Origin: Candidatus Nanohalarchaeota archaeon
Lineage (GTDB): Archaea; EX4484-52
Direction: 5' to 3'
Assembly: GCA_003660905.1 (NCBI GenBank)
Contig: QMVB01000004.1
Location: 1 to 25,210 of the forward strand
Length of the DNA stretch: 25,210 nt
In this document: piece after piece, positions 1 to 8,238 of the stretch
Numbering within the stretch: position 1 is the first letter of the stretch
How the letters are laid out: every line of letters starts with the position of its first letter
Program-made: the position numbers and the translations under genes
The notes under the pieces: model-generated
The model's database searches: none
The model's input: only the letters and a program-made list of their open reading frames with translations
Told to the model about the DNA's origin: nothing

Positions 1-1737
1 GAATAAGTTCCCGATTGTAAAATTATTTGAATTTGCAGATATTGCTCCTGTCAATGCCTGTGATGTTTTTAATTCGCCGTTTGCATAAAGTTTCTGGTTT
101 GAACCGTTATAGGTCTGGACGATGTGATTCCAGCCAGATGAGATTGCGCCTGTTATTATCTGGTTGTTTATTGAGGCAAAAGCAGTTGTTGTGTTTGCTC
201 CGATTCCGTAGCTTCCGGCTTTGGAGATTCCTGTCGCGGTTTCATTGCCGATGGTTGCGGTTGGTTCAGGAGATGCGTATTTGCGAACTAAAACTCGCCC
301 CGGATAATTTTTTGTAGTATATCCGTAGTTGGTATATAAATCTGAAATTTCATCAACTGTTAATGCCTTATTATAAATACGCGCCTCGTCAATAATACCA
401 TGAAATGGATAGGCAGAAGGGTTACTTATATAAATTACAGTGGCACTTGTGTCAATATCACCAGTATGTATTTTTTCATTTTTCATTACATTATTTACAT
501 AAGAACGGACATATTCACCATTATAGGTACCAACTAAATGATACCATTGTCCCGCTGTTATAGTTCCTGCTGGCGCATTAGCATCATAATTTGTGCCCCC
601 GTCTCGAATTCTTACTTCTGTTCTTCCATCACTTAATACCGCTATGCCATAACAATTATTACTGTGATATATAACTTTATTATGTGTAGTAAGACTGTCA
701 AGATATATCCACGCTTCTAGTGATATCTCACTGTTTATCCCTGTTAGACTTGCATCAGTTCCACAGTTTACAGCATCATCCGTACCATCGAAAGTTAAAG
801 CTTTACCGAATTTGCCATTAACCCAATCAGTAGCGGAATCCATATTGGTTAATGTGCCACCATTATCATTTCCTGATGTATCATAGGCAACAGTTCCAGA
901 ACCTTCATCGAAGTGCCAACTACCTACAAGCGGTTGCGCTCCATCTATTACTCTTATGAAAGTTGAATTAACATCACTCTCAGAACTCGCAGAAGGGTTG
1001 CCATAATACATATAAATCGTGCCTGTATTGTTGGTTGCCACTTCCACCCAGATTGTTGAAGTTCCCGTCGCGTTCCATTTTTCTATCCAGTAATCCAGTT
1101 TAGTTCCGTTTGTCTCGTAGAATCTTAAATCTTCCCCGTTCGCCTTTGCGCGGGAATAATCAAAATTGGAAGTTGTCAATTCTATTTTCACCTGATAATT
1201 CGCTTCCGGGGTTACTGGGCTTAAGGTTATTGGCTTCATATATTGCCAGCCATTTATTGGTATTGGAGCATTACCTAAAGAATTCACCCACGCCTCAATC
1301 GTAATCTCATCTGTAATATCCAAAGTATTATCATCAGCCACAGAAACAAAATCATCCACACTGTCAAAGACAACAGCATTCTGCTTCTTCCCGTTAATAG
1401 TCCACCCCGAGCAGTTGCCTGTACAGTTGTCCAGTCCGGGATTCATGTTGATAAGAGTTCCGTTGTTTCCGATCTCTGAAGAATCATAAGCATTTGTGCC
1501 TAAACTTTCGTCAAACCTCCAGTATCCGACTAAATAATTATCCATTTCGGTATAATCCCAGTCAAACTCAAACTGCGACAAATTCTCCTCATTAATAGTT
1601 AAATTAATCTCAGTCCAGTCATTGAAAGTATGGGAATTATCAGAAAGCGTTGGAGGCGTGTAATCAAGGGACGGGGATGCAAAAGCAAAGCCAATAGCTA
1701 AAAACAATGCTAATATTATCGTAGTTTTTGATTTCAT
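1..1737 (-). CDS. Secreted LamG/DUF2341 surface protein, partial (3' end outside window)
   Basis: An open frame runs from ATG at 1735-1737 to the window edge with no stop, giving 579 codons. It begins with a signal peptide (hydrophobic residues 7-20, probable cleavage after A20). Residues 68-152 are the first half of a LamG/concanavalin-A-like domain (GYWRFDE, then EAWVN). Residues about 163-265 are a DUF2341 domain (WQYMKPI, YWIEKWN, YMYYGNP). Residues about 270-465 are a complete LamG domain (GSWHFDE, EAWIYL, WYHLVGTYNG, IIDEARIYN). An RKYASPEP linker follows, and then residues about 505-579 resemble the missing second half of the first LamG. Such proteins bind glycans or form adhesins on the archaeal surface; that role is family knowledge. 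A possible TATA (ttataaa) lies near 1800-1807. The middle part is more AT-rich than the flanks, suggesting a mosaic gene. Confidence 0.85.
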   Translation of the reverse strand, partial: MKSKTTIILALFLAIGFAFASPSLDYTPPTLSDNSHTFNDWTEINLTINEENLSQFEFDWDYTEMDNYLVGYWRFDESLGTNAYDSSEIGNNGTLINMNPGLDNCTGNCSGWTINGKKQNAVVFDSVDDFVSVADDNTLDITDEITIEAWVNSLGNAPIPINGWQYMKPITLSPVTPEANYQVKIELTTSNFDYSRAKANGEDLRFYETNGTKLDYWIEKWNATGTSTIWVEVATNNTGTIYMYYGNPSASSESDVNSTFIRVIDGAQPLVGSWHFDEGSGTVAYDTSGNDNGGTLTNMDSATDWVNGKFGKALTFDGTDDAVNCGTDASLTGINSEISLEAWIYLDSLTTHNKVIYHSNNCYGIAVLSDGRTEVRIRDGGTNYDANAPAGTITAGQWYHLVGTYNGEYVRSYVNNVMKNEKIHTGDIDTSATVIYISNPSAYPFHGIIDEARIYNKALTVDEISDLYTNYGYTTKNYPGRVLVRKYASPEPTATIGNETATGISKAGSYGIGANTTTAFASINNQIITGAISSGWNHIVQTYNGSNQKLYANGELKTSQALTGAISANSNNFTIGNLF

Positions 1738-1930
1738 ATTATCTTATCTTTCCCGTGTTGATTAACCTGTCTTAATCTTAATTATACGTCCATTTAAGGT
1801 TTATAAATATTACGTTGGTCTGTTATCGAATGCTGATGTTGCGCAATGTCAACTATGCATCTGCTTTGCGAAACTGTTTTAAAGATTAAAGCTATATGTC
1901 ATATTATCAGTATATGCATGAATAAAAAAT

Positions 1931-3901
1931 ATGAAAATATATTTTGCAAGCCAATCATTTTACCCCTATATTGGAGGTGTCTCGACCTATCTTCTTGCTC
2001 TGGAAAAAGAAATGGTAAAAAAGGGAAATGAAGTGGTAGAGGTTCACCTGCGGCTGTCCGGCGAACCAAACGAAGATGAAATCGAGGGCATTGAAATCCA
2101 CAGGGTTCCCAGGGAGCCCATTGACAGGGAAGTAATGCTCGGATACAGCAAATTCAAGGAAGCAGTGTACAAGGAATGCCACTACAATGCAAATGCCTTT
2201 GCAAAGGACTGCGCCCGGATAGAAGGATACGAAGAATTCAACAAGGTAAATGACTATTTCGGAAAGGAATTAGAAGAATTGCTCAAGCATGCGCCCGCGG
2301 ATATTGTGCATATCCATGATTTTCAACTGCTTTTTACTTACAAGTATGTGCCAAGAGGAACCCCTCTAATTATTACATGGCATATTCCATTCATAAAAAA
2401 AATGTCAAAAGAGCTATCTGAATTCCTAATAAAGCATTTGAATGAATATGACAAAGTTGTATTTTCCTCGCAGCAATACATTGATGCCGCAGTAAGTGCG
2501 GGACTGATAAGAGAAAAAGCTGAGCTAATCTGCCCAATAACAAACACGCATTTCTTTAAAGCCACAGAAGTCAACAAAGAAAGCGTAAAGGAAAAATACG
2601 GCATTCCTGCAAAATCAAAGCTGATAATGAGCGTCCAGAGAATTGACCCGAAATCAGGGCATGAACAGCTAATCCGGGCAATGCCGAAAATAATAAAAGA
2701 AGTGCCTGAAGCAATGCTTATCTTTGTCGGAAGCAAATCAATGAGCAATAAACTCTCCAGTGACAGGGCGCTTTTGGAGAAAAAAATAAAAAAACTCATA
2801 AAAACTCATGGTCTTGAAAAAAACATAATTTTCACAGGCAATATCAGTGATTCGAGCCTTCTAAAGCTCTACAATACAGTTGACTTAGTTGCGCTTTGCT
2901 CCAAAAACGAGGGTTTTGGTCTTTCTGTAACAGAAGCTATGTCCTGCGGAAAACCGATTGTCGGAACAAATGCAGGAGGAATTCCTATACAGGTAAAGAA
3001 TGGAAAAAACGGTTTTTTGGTAGATGTAGGCGACATCAATGCAACAGCGAAAAGCATAATAAAAATACTGTCAGACGAAACGCTTAGAAAAAAAATGTCA
3101 TTGAAATCCACGGAATTCCTCGAAAACAAGTTCAATATTGAAAGAGGCATTGAAAAACACCTGATGCTCTACAACAAGGTAAAAAAAGAAAAAAATGAAT
3201 TGCCTGGAATCGAAAACATTGATGCTTCAAAATACAGGGCGATAATTACAGACTTTGACAAGACAATCACAGACAAAACAGCCAAAGCAGTATTTGACCC
3301 GGATGACCTTGACTTGAACCTGCTCAAAGAAATGAAAAAATTAAACATGGATTTGGTTCTTGCAACAGGAAGAAACATACGCTATGTAAAAAAAATGTGC
3401 AAAAAATTCAGGGGATGGAGATGCGTTGTTGCAGAAAACGGGGCTGTTCTTTATTTTCCAAAAACAAAAAAAACAATCACAATAAATACCTACTACATGG
3501 CAAGAGCAAAAAAAATAATCAGGAACCTTAATTTGCCTGGCACAACAGTAGGCAAAGTCATAGTAAGCAACAGGATAGAGGACAAGGAATTTATTATAAA
3601 AAAGCTGGGCAAAATAGCTGAACATGTAAAATTTTGCAGAAATGAAAATGAAATTATGGTTTTGCCAATAAAAGTTGATAAAGGCGTAGGTCTGAGACTG
3701 GCAATGATGTATATGAATATCGATATGGATAAAACGATTGTGATTGGCAATGGAGAAAACGACATCGACATATTCCTGAATCCCGGGTTCAAGATTGCGC
3801 TGGACAATTCAGATGAAAAACTCAAAAAACTGGCAAACCATGTGACTAAAAGTCCGACCACAAAAGGAATTATTGAAATAATAAAAGGACTGAAATCATA
3901 A
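1931..3901 (+). CDS. Fusion protein: GT4 glycosyltransferase + HAD-family (Cof/SPP-like) phosphatase
   Basis: 656 residues in two parts. Residues 1-405 are a GT-B glycosyltransferase of family 4. They start with FASQSFYPYIGGVSTYL, and the donor-site EX7E motif is E327-E335 within EGFGLSVTEAMSCGKP. Residues about 436-656 are a HAD class IIB phosphatase. Its nucleophile and acid/base are D441 and D443 (DFDKT), motif II is ATGR, the motif III lysine is K584 and motif IV is GNGEND at 606-611, so the active site looks complete. The phosphatase resembles archaeal phosphoglycolate/sucrose-phosphate phosphatases. By analogy with sucrose-phosphate synthase/phosphatase and trehalose synthase/phosphatase pairs, the protein may transfer a sugar to a phosphorylated acceptor and then remove the phosphate; this is inference. 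The ATG at 1931 fits the GT4 N-terminus. The gene stands alone and is transcribed away from the LamG gene. Confidence 0.9.
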   Translation: MKIYFASQSFYPYIGGVSTYLLALEKEMVKKGNEVVEVHLRLSGEPNEDEIEGIEIHRVPREPIDREVMLGYSKFKEAVYKECHYNANAFAKDCARIEGYEEFNKVNDYFGKELEELLKHAPADIVHIHDFQLLFTYKYVPRGTPLIITWHIPFIKKMSKELSEFLIKHLNEYDKVVFSSQQYIDAAVSAGLIREKAELICPITNTHFFKATEVNKESVKEKYGIPAKSKLIMSVQRIDPKSGHEQLIRAMPKIIKEVPEAMLIFVGSKSMSNKLSSDRALLEKKIKKLIKTHGLEKNIIFTGNISDSSLLKLYNTVDLVALCSKNEGFGLSVTEAMSCGKPIVGTNAGGIPIQVKNGKNGFLVDVGDINATAKSIIKILSDETLRKKMSLKSTEFLENKFNIERGIEKHLMLYNKVKKEKNELPGIENIDASKYRAIITDFDKTITDKTAKAVFDPDDLDLNLLKEMKKLNMDLVLATGRNIRYVKKMCKKFRGWRCVVAENGAVLYFPKTKKTITINTYYMARAKKIIRNLNLPGTTVGKVIVSNRIEDKEFIIKKLGKIAEHVKFCRNENEIMVLPIKVDKGVGLRLAMMYMNIDMDKTIVIGNGENDIDIFLNPGFKIALDNSDEKLKKLANHVTKSPTTKGIIEIIKGLKS

Positions 3902-3996
3902 CCAACTGATATCAAAATGAGATTATGTCCTGCTACGCATGTATTTAATAGCAGATTCGCTTGACTTTCTCGGGATTAATGAATAAATGCATATTG

Positions 3997-4536
3997 CTAT
4001 TCCATCTTAGCATCTATCATGCCTAAAGAAGAAAGGGTTGGGTCTACCCTCCACCCTGGAGAGGACTGCTCAATTAAAACATAAACTCCTTCACACTCTG
4101 TCAATATCTTTATCTTATTAAACGCGTTTTGATTTGCCAATCCGGAAATATTCAAAACTATTTTCATGCCATTTCCTTTAGGAATGCCTGTCTTGTTGGC
4201 ATTGACATCTGTTATTTTCCAGATGATAGGCTCTGTATTATTATCCCATATACGATAGGATATCAAAGAGATATCATTTGCCCCGTTGTTCCTTATTCTT
4301 GTGGAAAAAATAGTCGGATTTGAACCTGAATTCACCTTTGTAAAATCATTATCAACTTCCAGATTTGACATGAAACAATCTATTTTCTTCTGAGAGTCAT
4401 CTGCTGTCTTTTTTTGCTCTACAGTTATGCTCTGCACCCAGGTAGTAAGAAGTGCCGCAATAGACATCGTAAATACAATTAATATCACTGATGCTATCAG
4501 CGGAGAAATAGCTTTCTTTCTTGTATATGATTTCAT
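3997..4536 (-). CDS. Archaeal type IV pilin-like protein (class III signal peptide)
   Basis: About 179 residues. The N-terminus is MKSYTRKKAISPLIAS followed by a roughly 20-residue hydrophobic helix (VILIVFTMSIAALLTTWVQS). This is the layout of archaeal pilins processed by a prepilin peptidase, with basic residues directly before the cleavage site and a helix used for assembly. The rest is a soluble beta-rich domain with several NxS/T sequons and two cysteines. A longer frame begins at 4551, but a TATA box (atttaaatatt, 4557-4567) is centred about 26 bp upstream of the ATG at 4534-4536, so the internal start is preferred as leaderless. The gene lies 57 nt downstream of the ligase gene on the same strand and has its own promoter. 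No pilus assembly genes are seen nearby. The exact pilin subfamily is not recognised. Confidence 0.8.
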   Translation of the reverse strand: MKSYTRKKAISPLIASVILIVFTMSIAALLTTWVQSITVEQKKTADDSQKKIDCFMSNLEVDNDFTKVNSGSNPTIFSTRIRNNGANDISLISYRIWDNNTEPIIWKITDVNANKTGIPKGNGMKIVLNISGLANQNAFNKIKILTECEGVYVLIEQSSPGWRVDPTLSSLGMIDAKME

Positions 4537-4556
4537 ATAGTTAGTGAACATAAAAC

Positions 4557-4567
4557 TATTTAAATAT
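4557..4567 (-). promoter_or_regulatory. TATA box of pilin-like gene
   Basis: The sequence atttaaatatt is centred about 26 bp from the ATG at 4536. This spacing predicts transcription starting at that ATG and supports the shorter start over 4551. Confidence 0.55.
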
Positions 4568-4593
4568 TATGCATGAAAAAAAGCATTTCTGAG

Positions 4594-6561
4594 TTAAGCA
4601 TCTTCAAATATTTTTTTCAGATTGCCAAGGGTGTTTACATCATTTATGGATTTATCCGGTCTCAGCCCGATGAATCTTGGGAATCGCAGGGCAAAGCCTG
4701 AATTGTAATTTGAACTTCTCTGGAGCTCTTCAAATGCTACCTCGACAATAATCTTTGGGCTTACCAATACGCTCCTGTCTGTCTGGCTCAAAATATCGTC
4801 TTTTATCAACTCAGAAATTTCCTTAAAGGTAGTGCCTTCCTCCTCTTTTTCCTTTAATCCTGTCCCGAGTTTTCCAACTACCAGAAACTCTCCTGTATTC
4901 TCATCGCGGCACGCGAGCAAAAAACTGCTTAAATGCCCGCTTCTTTTCCCTTCGCCGTACTCTGCTCCTACAATTGCCAGATCAAGGGTATCCAGCACGG
5001 GCTTAAGCTTCAGCATTGTTCCGACGCGCGAGCCGGGAACATAAAAGGCGTCTTGGTTTTTTATCATAACCCCTTCCTGCTTGTTGTCGAGCGCCTGTTT
5101 ATAAAACAACTCTGCCTCTTTTATGGAAGACGTCCTTTTCTGGTTTGCAAGGACGATATTTTTTCCCGGCTTTATTATTTTTTCGATTATTTCTCTTCTT
5201 TCTTTAAACGGCAGATTAAGGCATGGTTTTCCTTCGTAAAAGGTTATGTCAAAAATATGAAGAATCACAGGAATTTCTTTTGCCAATTCATCTATATTGT
5301 GTTTCCTCTTGATTCTCCTTGAAATATACTGGAATGGAATGTATTTTCCTGTTTTTGGATCAATGCCGACTGCTTCTCCTTCAATGACGCAATTATTGCA
5401 TTTTGCATTTTTTACAATGACCTCTCTAATTTCAGGAAACTGCTTTGTCACATTTTCGAGCATCCTTGTATATAGCTGAACCTCATCTCCGCTTTTGTGA
5501 ATCTGCATTCTCATACCATCATACTTGTACTCTATTGCAGCAGGAACTCCTACCCTTTCAAAAGCATCTTCAAAAGATTTTGCCTTCTGGGCAAGCATAA
5601 CCTTTATAGGGCAAAACAACTGCATTTCAAGTTTGTCCAACCCTTTCTCTCCTTCCTCTTTTGATATTTTTGCAATCATGGCAAGATTATTTGTAACCTG
5701 ATATGCACGATCAATTTTGCCTGCAACAGATGCCTTTAATTCATTTCCAAAATCCATGTCCTCCACAATGCAGATATCTATGCTGCTGTTCTCTAAAAAA
5801 AATCCTTTTTCATCAAACCTCTTTTGTATGCCTTCTTTTCCTGCTATTTCTACCTTGTTTGCGCCCAGAAACATATCAAAATGCTTTTTGTCCTTTTTTT
5901 TGAGAAATTCTTTCATTGGCTCTTCAACAAGAATTCTTTTGCCCTTCAGTTCAAGAATTTCCTCGAAAATCTTTTTGCTGTTTTTTTTTTGCAGCAGCAA
6001 ACCCTTCCAGAATATCTTTGTGTAAAATGCAGACAAAATCGCCTCCTTTACAAGCCCATCAGAAATGCCTACTCTCAACTGACCGATTACTGTTCGCATA
6101 AGGTATTTTGGTTCTGTCCTATCTGCCGAAGAGAGAAGTTCTGTCAATATATCCATCTTCCTCCCCTGGGCTTTTGTTCCATTAATCCCTGCTATTTTTT
6201 GCAAACCTGCCAAAACCCTTTGGATTGTGAGACTGGATGAAAAAAGCGTTGTCTGCGTTCTTTCTTTGCATAAATTTTGCGCAGTTATGCCTAAATCCCC
6301 GCTCTTTGACCAGTCATCTATTACTCTCTCTTTGCTGATATTGAATGCCCTTGATATTGTCTGGGCAATAAGCCCGGATGAAATCCCCAGTTCTTTGCCT
6401 GCCTCTGCCGGAAAAACATCTGCAAGAACGAGCATTACAACTGTCTCAATCTCATCATCCTTGGCATTTGCAAATAATTCAGACAATATCTTTATCTTAT
6501 AATTCTGCAGGGGATTTTTTTCTATTTTTTCCAGAGCATTGCATAACTCAGAGTATTGCAT
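4594..6561 (-). CDS. lig: ATP-dependent DNA ligase with inserted segment
   Basis: 655 residues from the ATG at 6559-6561. A TTG start at 6576 would add five residues. A TATA-like element (ttttattaac, 6581-6590) is centred 25 bp upstream of the ATG, favouring it. The order is an N-terminal DNA-binding domain (to about residue 290), the adenylation domain with nucleophile K346 in EYKYDG, later motifs including EGEAVG, and a C-terminal OB domain (LKLKP, VAFEELQRSSNY, LRFPRFIGLRPD). It seals nicks during Okazaki fragment joining and repair. Archaeal ligases are typically about 560-600 residues with the lysine near 250. Here roughly 90 extra Lys/Glu-rich residues (about 186-276) lie between AFYTKIFWKG and DRAYQVTNN inside the DNA-binding domain. 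The frame is continuous, so the insert looks like part of the protein and not an intein. Confidence 0.95.
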   Translation of the reverse strand: MQYSELCNALEKIEKNPLQNYKIKILSELFANAKDDEIETVVMLVLADVFPAEAGKELGISSGLIAQTISRAFNISKERVIDDWSKSGDLGITAQNLCKERTQTTLFSSSLTIQRVLAGLQKIAGINGTKAQGRKMDILTELLSSADRTEPKYLMRTVIGQLRVGISDGLVKEAILSAFYTKIFWKGLLLQKKNSKKIFEEILELKGKRILVEEPMKEFLKKKDKKHFDMFLGANKVEIAGKEGIQKRFDEKGFFLENSSIDICIVEDMDFGNELKASVAGKIDRAYQVTNNLAMIAKISKEEGEKGLDKLEMQLFCPIKVMLAQKAKSFEDAFERVGVPAAIEYKYDGMRMQIHKSGDEVQLYTRMLENVTKQFPEIREVIVKNAKCNNCVIEGEAVGIDPKTGKYIPFQYISRRIKRKHNIDELAKEIPVILHIFDITFYEGKPCLNLPFKERREIIEKIIKPGKNIVLANQKRTSSIKEAELFYKQALDNKQEGVMIKNQDAFYVPGSRVGTMLKLKPVLDTLDLAIVGAEYGEGKRSGHLSSFLLACRDENTGEFLVVGKLGTGLKEKEEEGTTFKEISELIKDDILSQTDRSVLVSPKIIVEVAFEELQRSSNYNSGFALRFPRFIGLRPDKSINDVNTLGNLKKIFEDA

Positions 6562-6589
6562 ACTTACATTAGACAATAACTTTTATTAA

Positions 6590-7216
6590 CTATTTGATTC
6601 CTTCAACCCAAATATTTATTCCTTTTCCGCTTCCGGACTCAAATATATTCTCTGCTTTCAGCCCTGATGAATTTACCATCTCTTCAAGCTCTTCCATTTC
6701 AAAAAGATAATAATACCTGAAATGCTTTTTGTCCCATTGGCAAAAATAATCCTTTGGCGTGCCTTTGTCAAATGCATTCTTTGACCATGCTGAAATTATG
6801 AACTTCCCTCCTTTTTTCAAAACTCTTTTCATCTCCAGCAATACCTGCTTTCTCTGCTTTTTGAGCTTGAAATGATGTATGCCTGCAACAGAAATTATGC
6901 AGTCGAAACTGTTGTCTGCAAATGGCAAAGCAAGGCAATCGCAAAGAACAGGATACGGAGAACTGCCTCTGTTTTTCCCCCTTTTAATTATCATTCTAAG
7001 CATGCTTATTGAAAAATCAGCGCTTATTGTTTCAATATCATAAAATGAATGCCTGCCACTGCCAGAGAACATATCCAGCATCATAATGTCTTTCTTGCCG
7101 ATGAATTTGTTTTTTTCCAAAAAATCATCCACTGGACGCCATGTCTTTGGTCTTTTTGAGTCGAAATCATTAGCAATTGCATCGTATGTTTTTTTAAGTT
7201 TTTTTTGGATGTCCAT
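6590..7216 (-). CDS. Trm9/ALKBH8-like SAM-dependent methyltransferase
   Basis: 208 residues with a class I Rossmann methyltransferase fold. The N-terminal YDAIANDFDSKRPKTWRPV matches the opening of the Trm9 family, which methylates modified wobble uridines in tRNA. Motif I is LDMFSGSGRH (residues 47-56), where the family usually has a GCGNG-type glycine loop. The GIHHF segment, the RVLKKGGKFIISAW segment and the RYYYLF segment are also Trm9-like. Substrate assignment is inference; no Trm112 partner is visible in the window. The start at 7216 is about 28 bp from a TATA element at 7241-7250 shared with the divergent gene. The 3' end is 14-29 nt from the ligase start, but the ligase has its own TATA. 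Confidence 0.8.
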   Translation of the reverse strand: MDIQKKLKKTYDAIANDFDSKRPKTWRPVDDFLEKNKFIGKKDIMMLDMFSGSGRHSFYDIETISADFSISMLRMIIKRGKNRGSSPYPVLCDCLALPFADNSFDCIISVAGIHHFKLKKQRKQVLLEMKRVLKKGGKFIISAWSKNAFDKGTPKDYFCQWDKKHFRYYYLFEMEELEEMVNSSGLKAENIFESGSGKGINIWVEGIK

Positions 7217-7240
7217 AACACATATATAAATCCAACAAAA

Positions 7241-7250
7241 CTATAAAATA
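7241..7250. promoter_or_regulatory. Shared TATA element between divergent methyltransferase and membrane-protein genes
   Basis: ctataaaata lies between two divergent ATGs (7216 on minus, 7271 on plus). It sits about 26 bp from the plus start and about 28 bp from the minus start, so one box could serve both genes. A second TA-rich run (catatata, near 7220-7228) is too close to the minus ATG to be its TATA. Confidence 0.45.
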
Positions 7251-7270
7251 ATTTAATTTAAATAATTACT

Positions 7271-7591
7271 ATGGAATGGTTTTTGCTGCTTGCCGCATTT
7301 TTGATTGCATTTGCCCTCTACCTGCTTTTTTTCCTTGACAGGAATATCGGCGACGGGGGAGCATCCATAAGCCTTATCATTGCTGCCCTCTGCTTTGCAG
7401 GAGGCTATTATCTAGTAAAAAAAATGCCGTCTGCCCACAGCATTTTATGGGGAATAATATGGATTTTTATAGGATACCTCCTGATATTTAAGTTTCCGGA
7501 CTATACAAAAACCCAAAAAACAGGATTTGCCTACCTTGCAGTATTTGCCGGGATTATTCTATTGATTTATGGGATTTTGCTGATTATTTAA
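7271..7591 (+). CDS. Small four-helix membrane protein of unknown function
   Basis: 106 residues, almost entirely hydrophobic, with about four predicted membrane spans: residues about 2-22, 31-50, 57-75 and 85-105. No catalytic or binding motif is recognised and no family can be named. The ATG at 7271 is about 26 bp from the TATA element at 7241-7250. The 3' end overlaps the convergent pyrophosphatase gene by 33 nt, so the last helix is encoded opposite the end of that gene. The composition and continuous helical pattern support a real protein. Confidence 0.7.
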   Translation: MEWFLLLAAFLIAFALYLLFFLDRNIGDGGASISLIIAALCFAGGYYLVKKMPSAHSILWGIIWIFIGYLLIFKFPDYTKTQKTGFAYLAVFAGIILLIYGILLII

Positions 7592-8140
7592 ATACTCCAT
7601 GAATTTCCTAAATGCCTTTGCTCTTGCCGAAATCATGTGCTTTTTGCTTTCATCTTCCCCGAATGTCTTATCAAGGGATTTCGGAATCAATATAGAATCA
7701 TATCCAAACCCAAAAGTGCCCCTTATACTATCGGCAATTATGCAGTCCATTTTTCCTGAAAATACATGGCTTTCCTTCTCATTATCCATATAGCATATAG
7801 CTGTTAGCATATATGCATCCCTGTTTGATTCCCCATCCATTAACTTCAATATTCCCTTCAAGCCTATTTTTTCAAAAACGAACCTTGCATTTGCCGCAGG
7901 AAACCCGTTTAGCGATTCTATGAAAACGCCCGTATCCTCGCAAAACAAAGGCATCCTGTATTTTGCATAGGTTTGCCTTGCCTTGTTTAGCACGATTTTT
8001 TCAACATCGTCAGAACTTATCTCGTCAATGTCTTCGATTATCTGCTCTATTTTTATGCCTGCATTTGACAAATCTAGAATGCTCTGCATCTCGGCAACTT
8101 TATTGGCATTTCCTGTAACAAAAAATATTTTTCTGCTCAT
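7559..8140 (-). CDS. rdgB: XTP/dITP diphosphatase (RdgB/HAM1 family)
   Basis: 193 residues, the normal family length. It hydrolyses XTP, dITP and ITP to monophosphates, keeping deaminated purines out of nucleic acids. The N-terminal TGNANKVAEM is the triphosphate-binding loop, CEDTG carries the metal-binding acidic residue, and FGYDSILIP is conserved. The C-terminal motif that is normally S-H-R is S171-A172-R173 here (MISARAKAF), so the usual histidine at the base-recognition loop is missing. The start ATG is at 8138-8140; no strong TATA is obvious upstream. The gene overlaps the convergent membrane-protein gene by 33 nt. Confidence 0.92.
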   Translation of the reverse strand: MSRKIFFVTGNANKVAEMQSILDLSNAGIKIEQIIEDIDEISSDDVEKIVLNKARQTYAKYRMPLFCEDTGVFIESLNGFPAANARFVFEKIGLKGILKLMDGESNRDAYMLTAICYMDNEKESHVFSGKMDCIIADSIRGTFGFGYDSILIPKSLDKTFGEDESKKHMISARAKAFRKFMEYLNNQQNPINQ

Positions 8141-8238
8141 AGGGTGTTCACTTCATCATTTTTCAGCGCAAAAATTCTAATCATCGCAAAAAGACAATAA
8201 CACAAACCATTATATATTTTTATATTCTTAATTACAAT

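Noticed and set aside
1846..2031. Open frame of 61 codons overlapping the start of the GT4-HAD gene
   Set aside because: It is out of frame with a clear glycosyltransferase and its sequence resembles no protein.
3493..3915. 140-codon minus-strand frame inside the HAD domain
   Set aside because: It lies fully opposite a well-supported coding region and shows only antisense-style composition.
5720..6010. Intein within the DNA ligase
   Set aside because: The extra segment is about 90 residues, has no apparent splice-junction Cys/Ser and His-Asn motifs, and lies outside the catalytic motifs.
5824..6240. 138-codon plus-strand frame opposite the DNA ligase
   Set aside because: Antisense shadow; Phe/Cys/Leu-rich as expected from the complement of Lys/Glu-rich codons.
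7220..7231. catatataaatc as the TATA box of the methyltransferase gene
   Set aside because: It is only about 10 bp from the ATG, too close for a leaderless or short-leader transcript; the box at 7241-7250 fits better.
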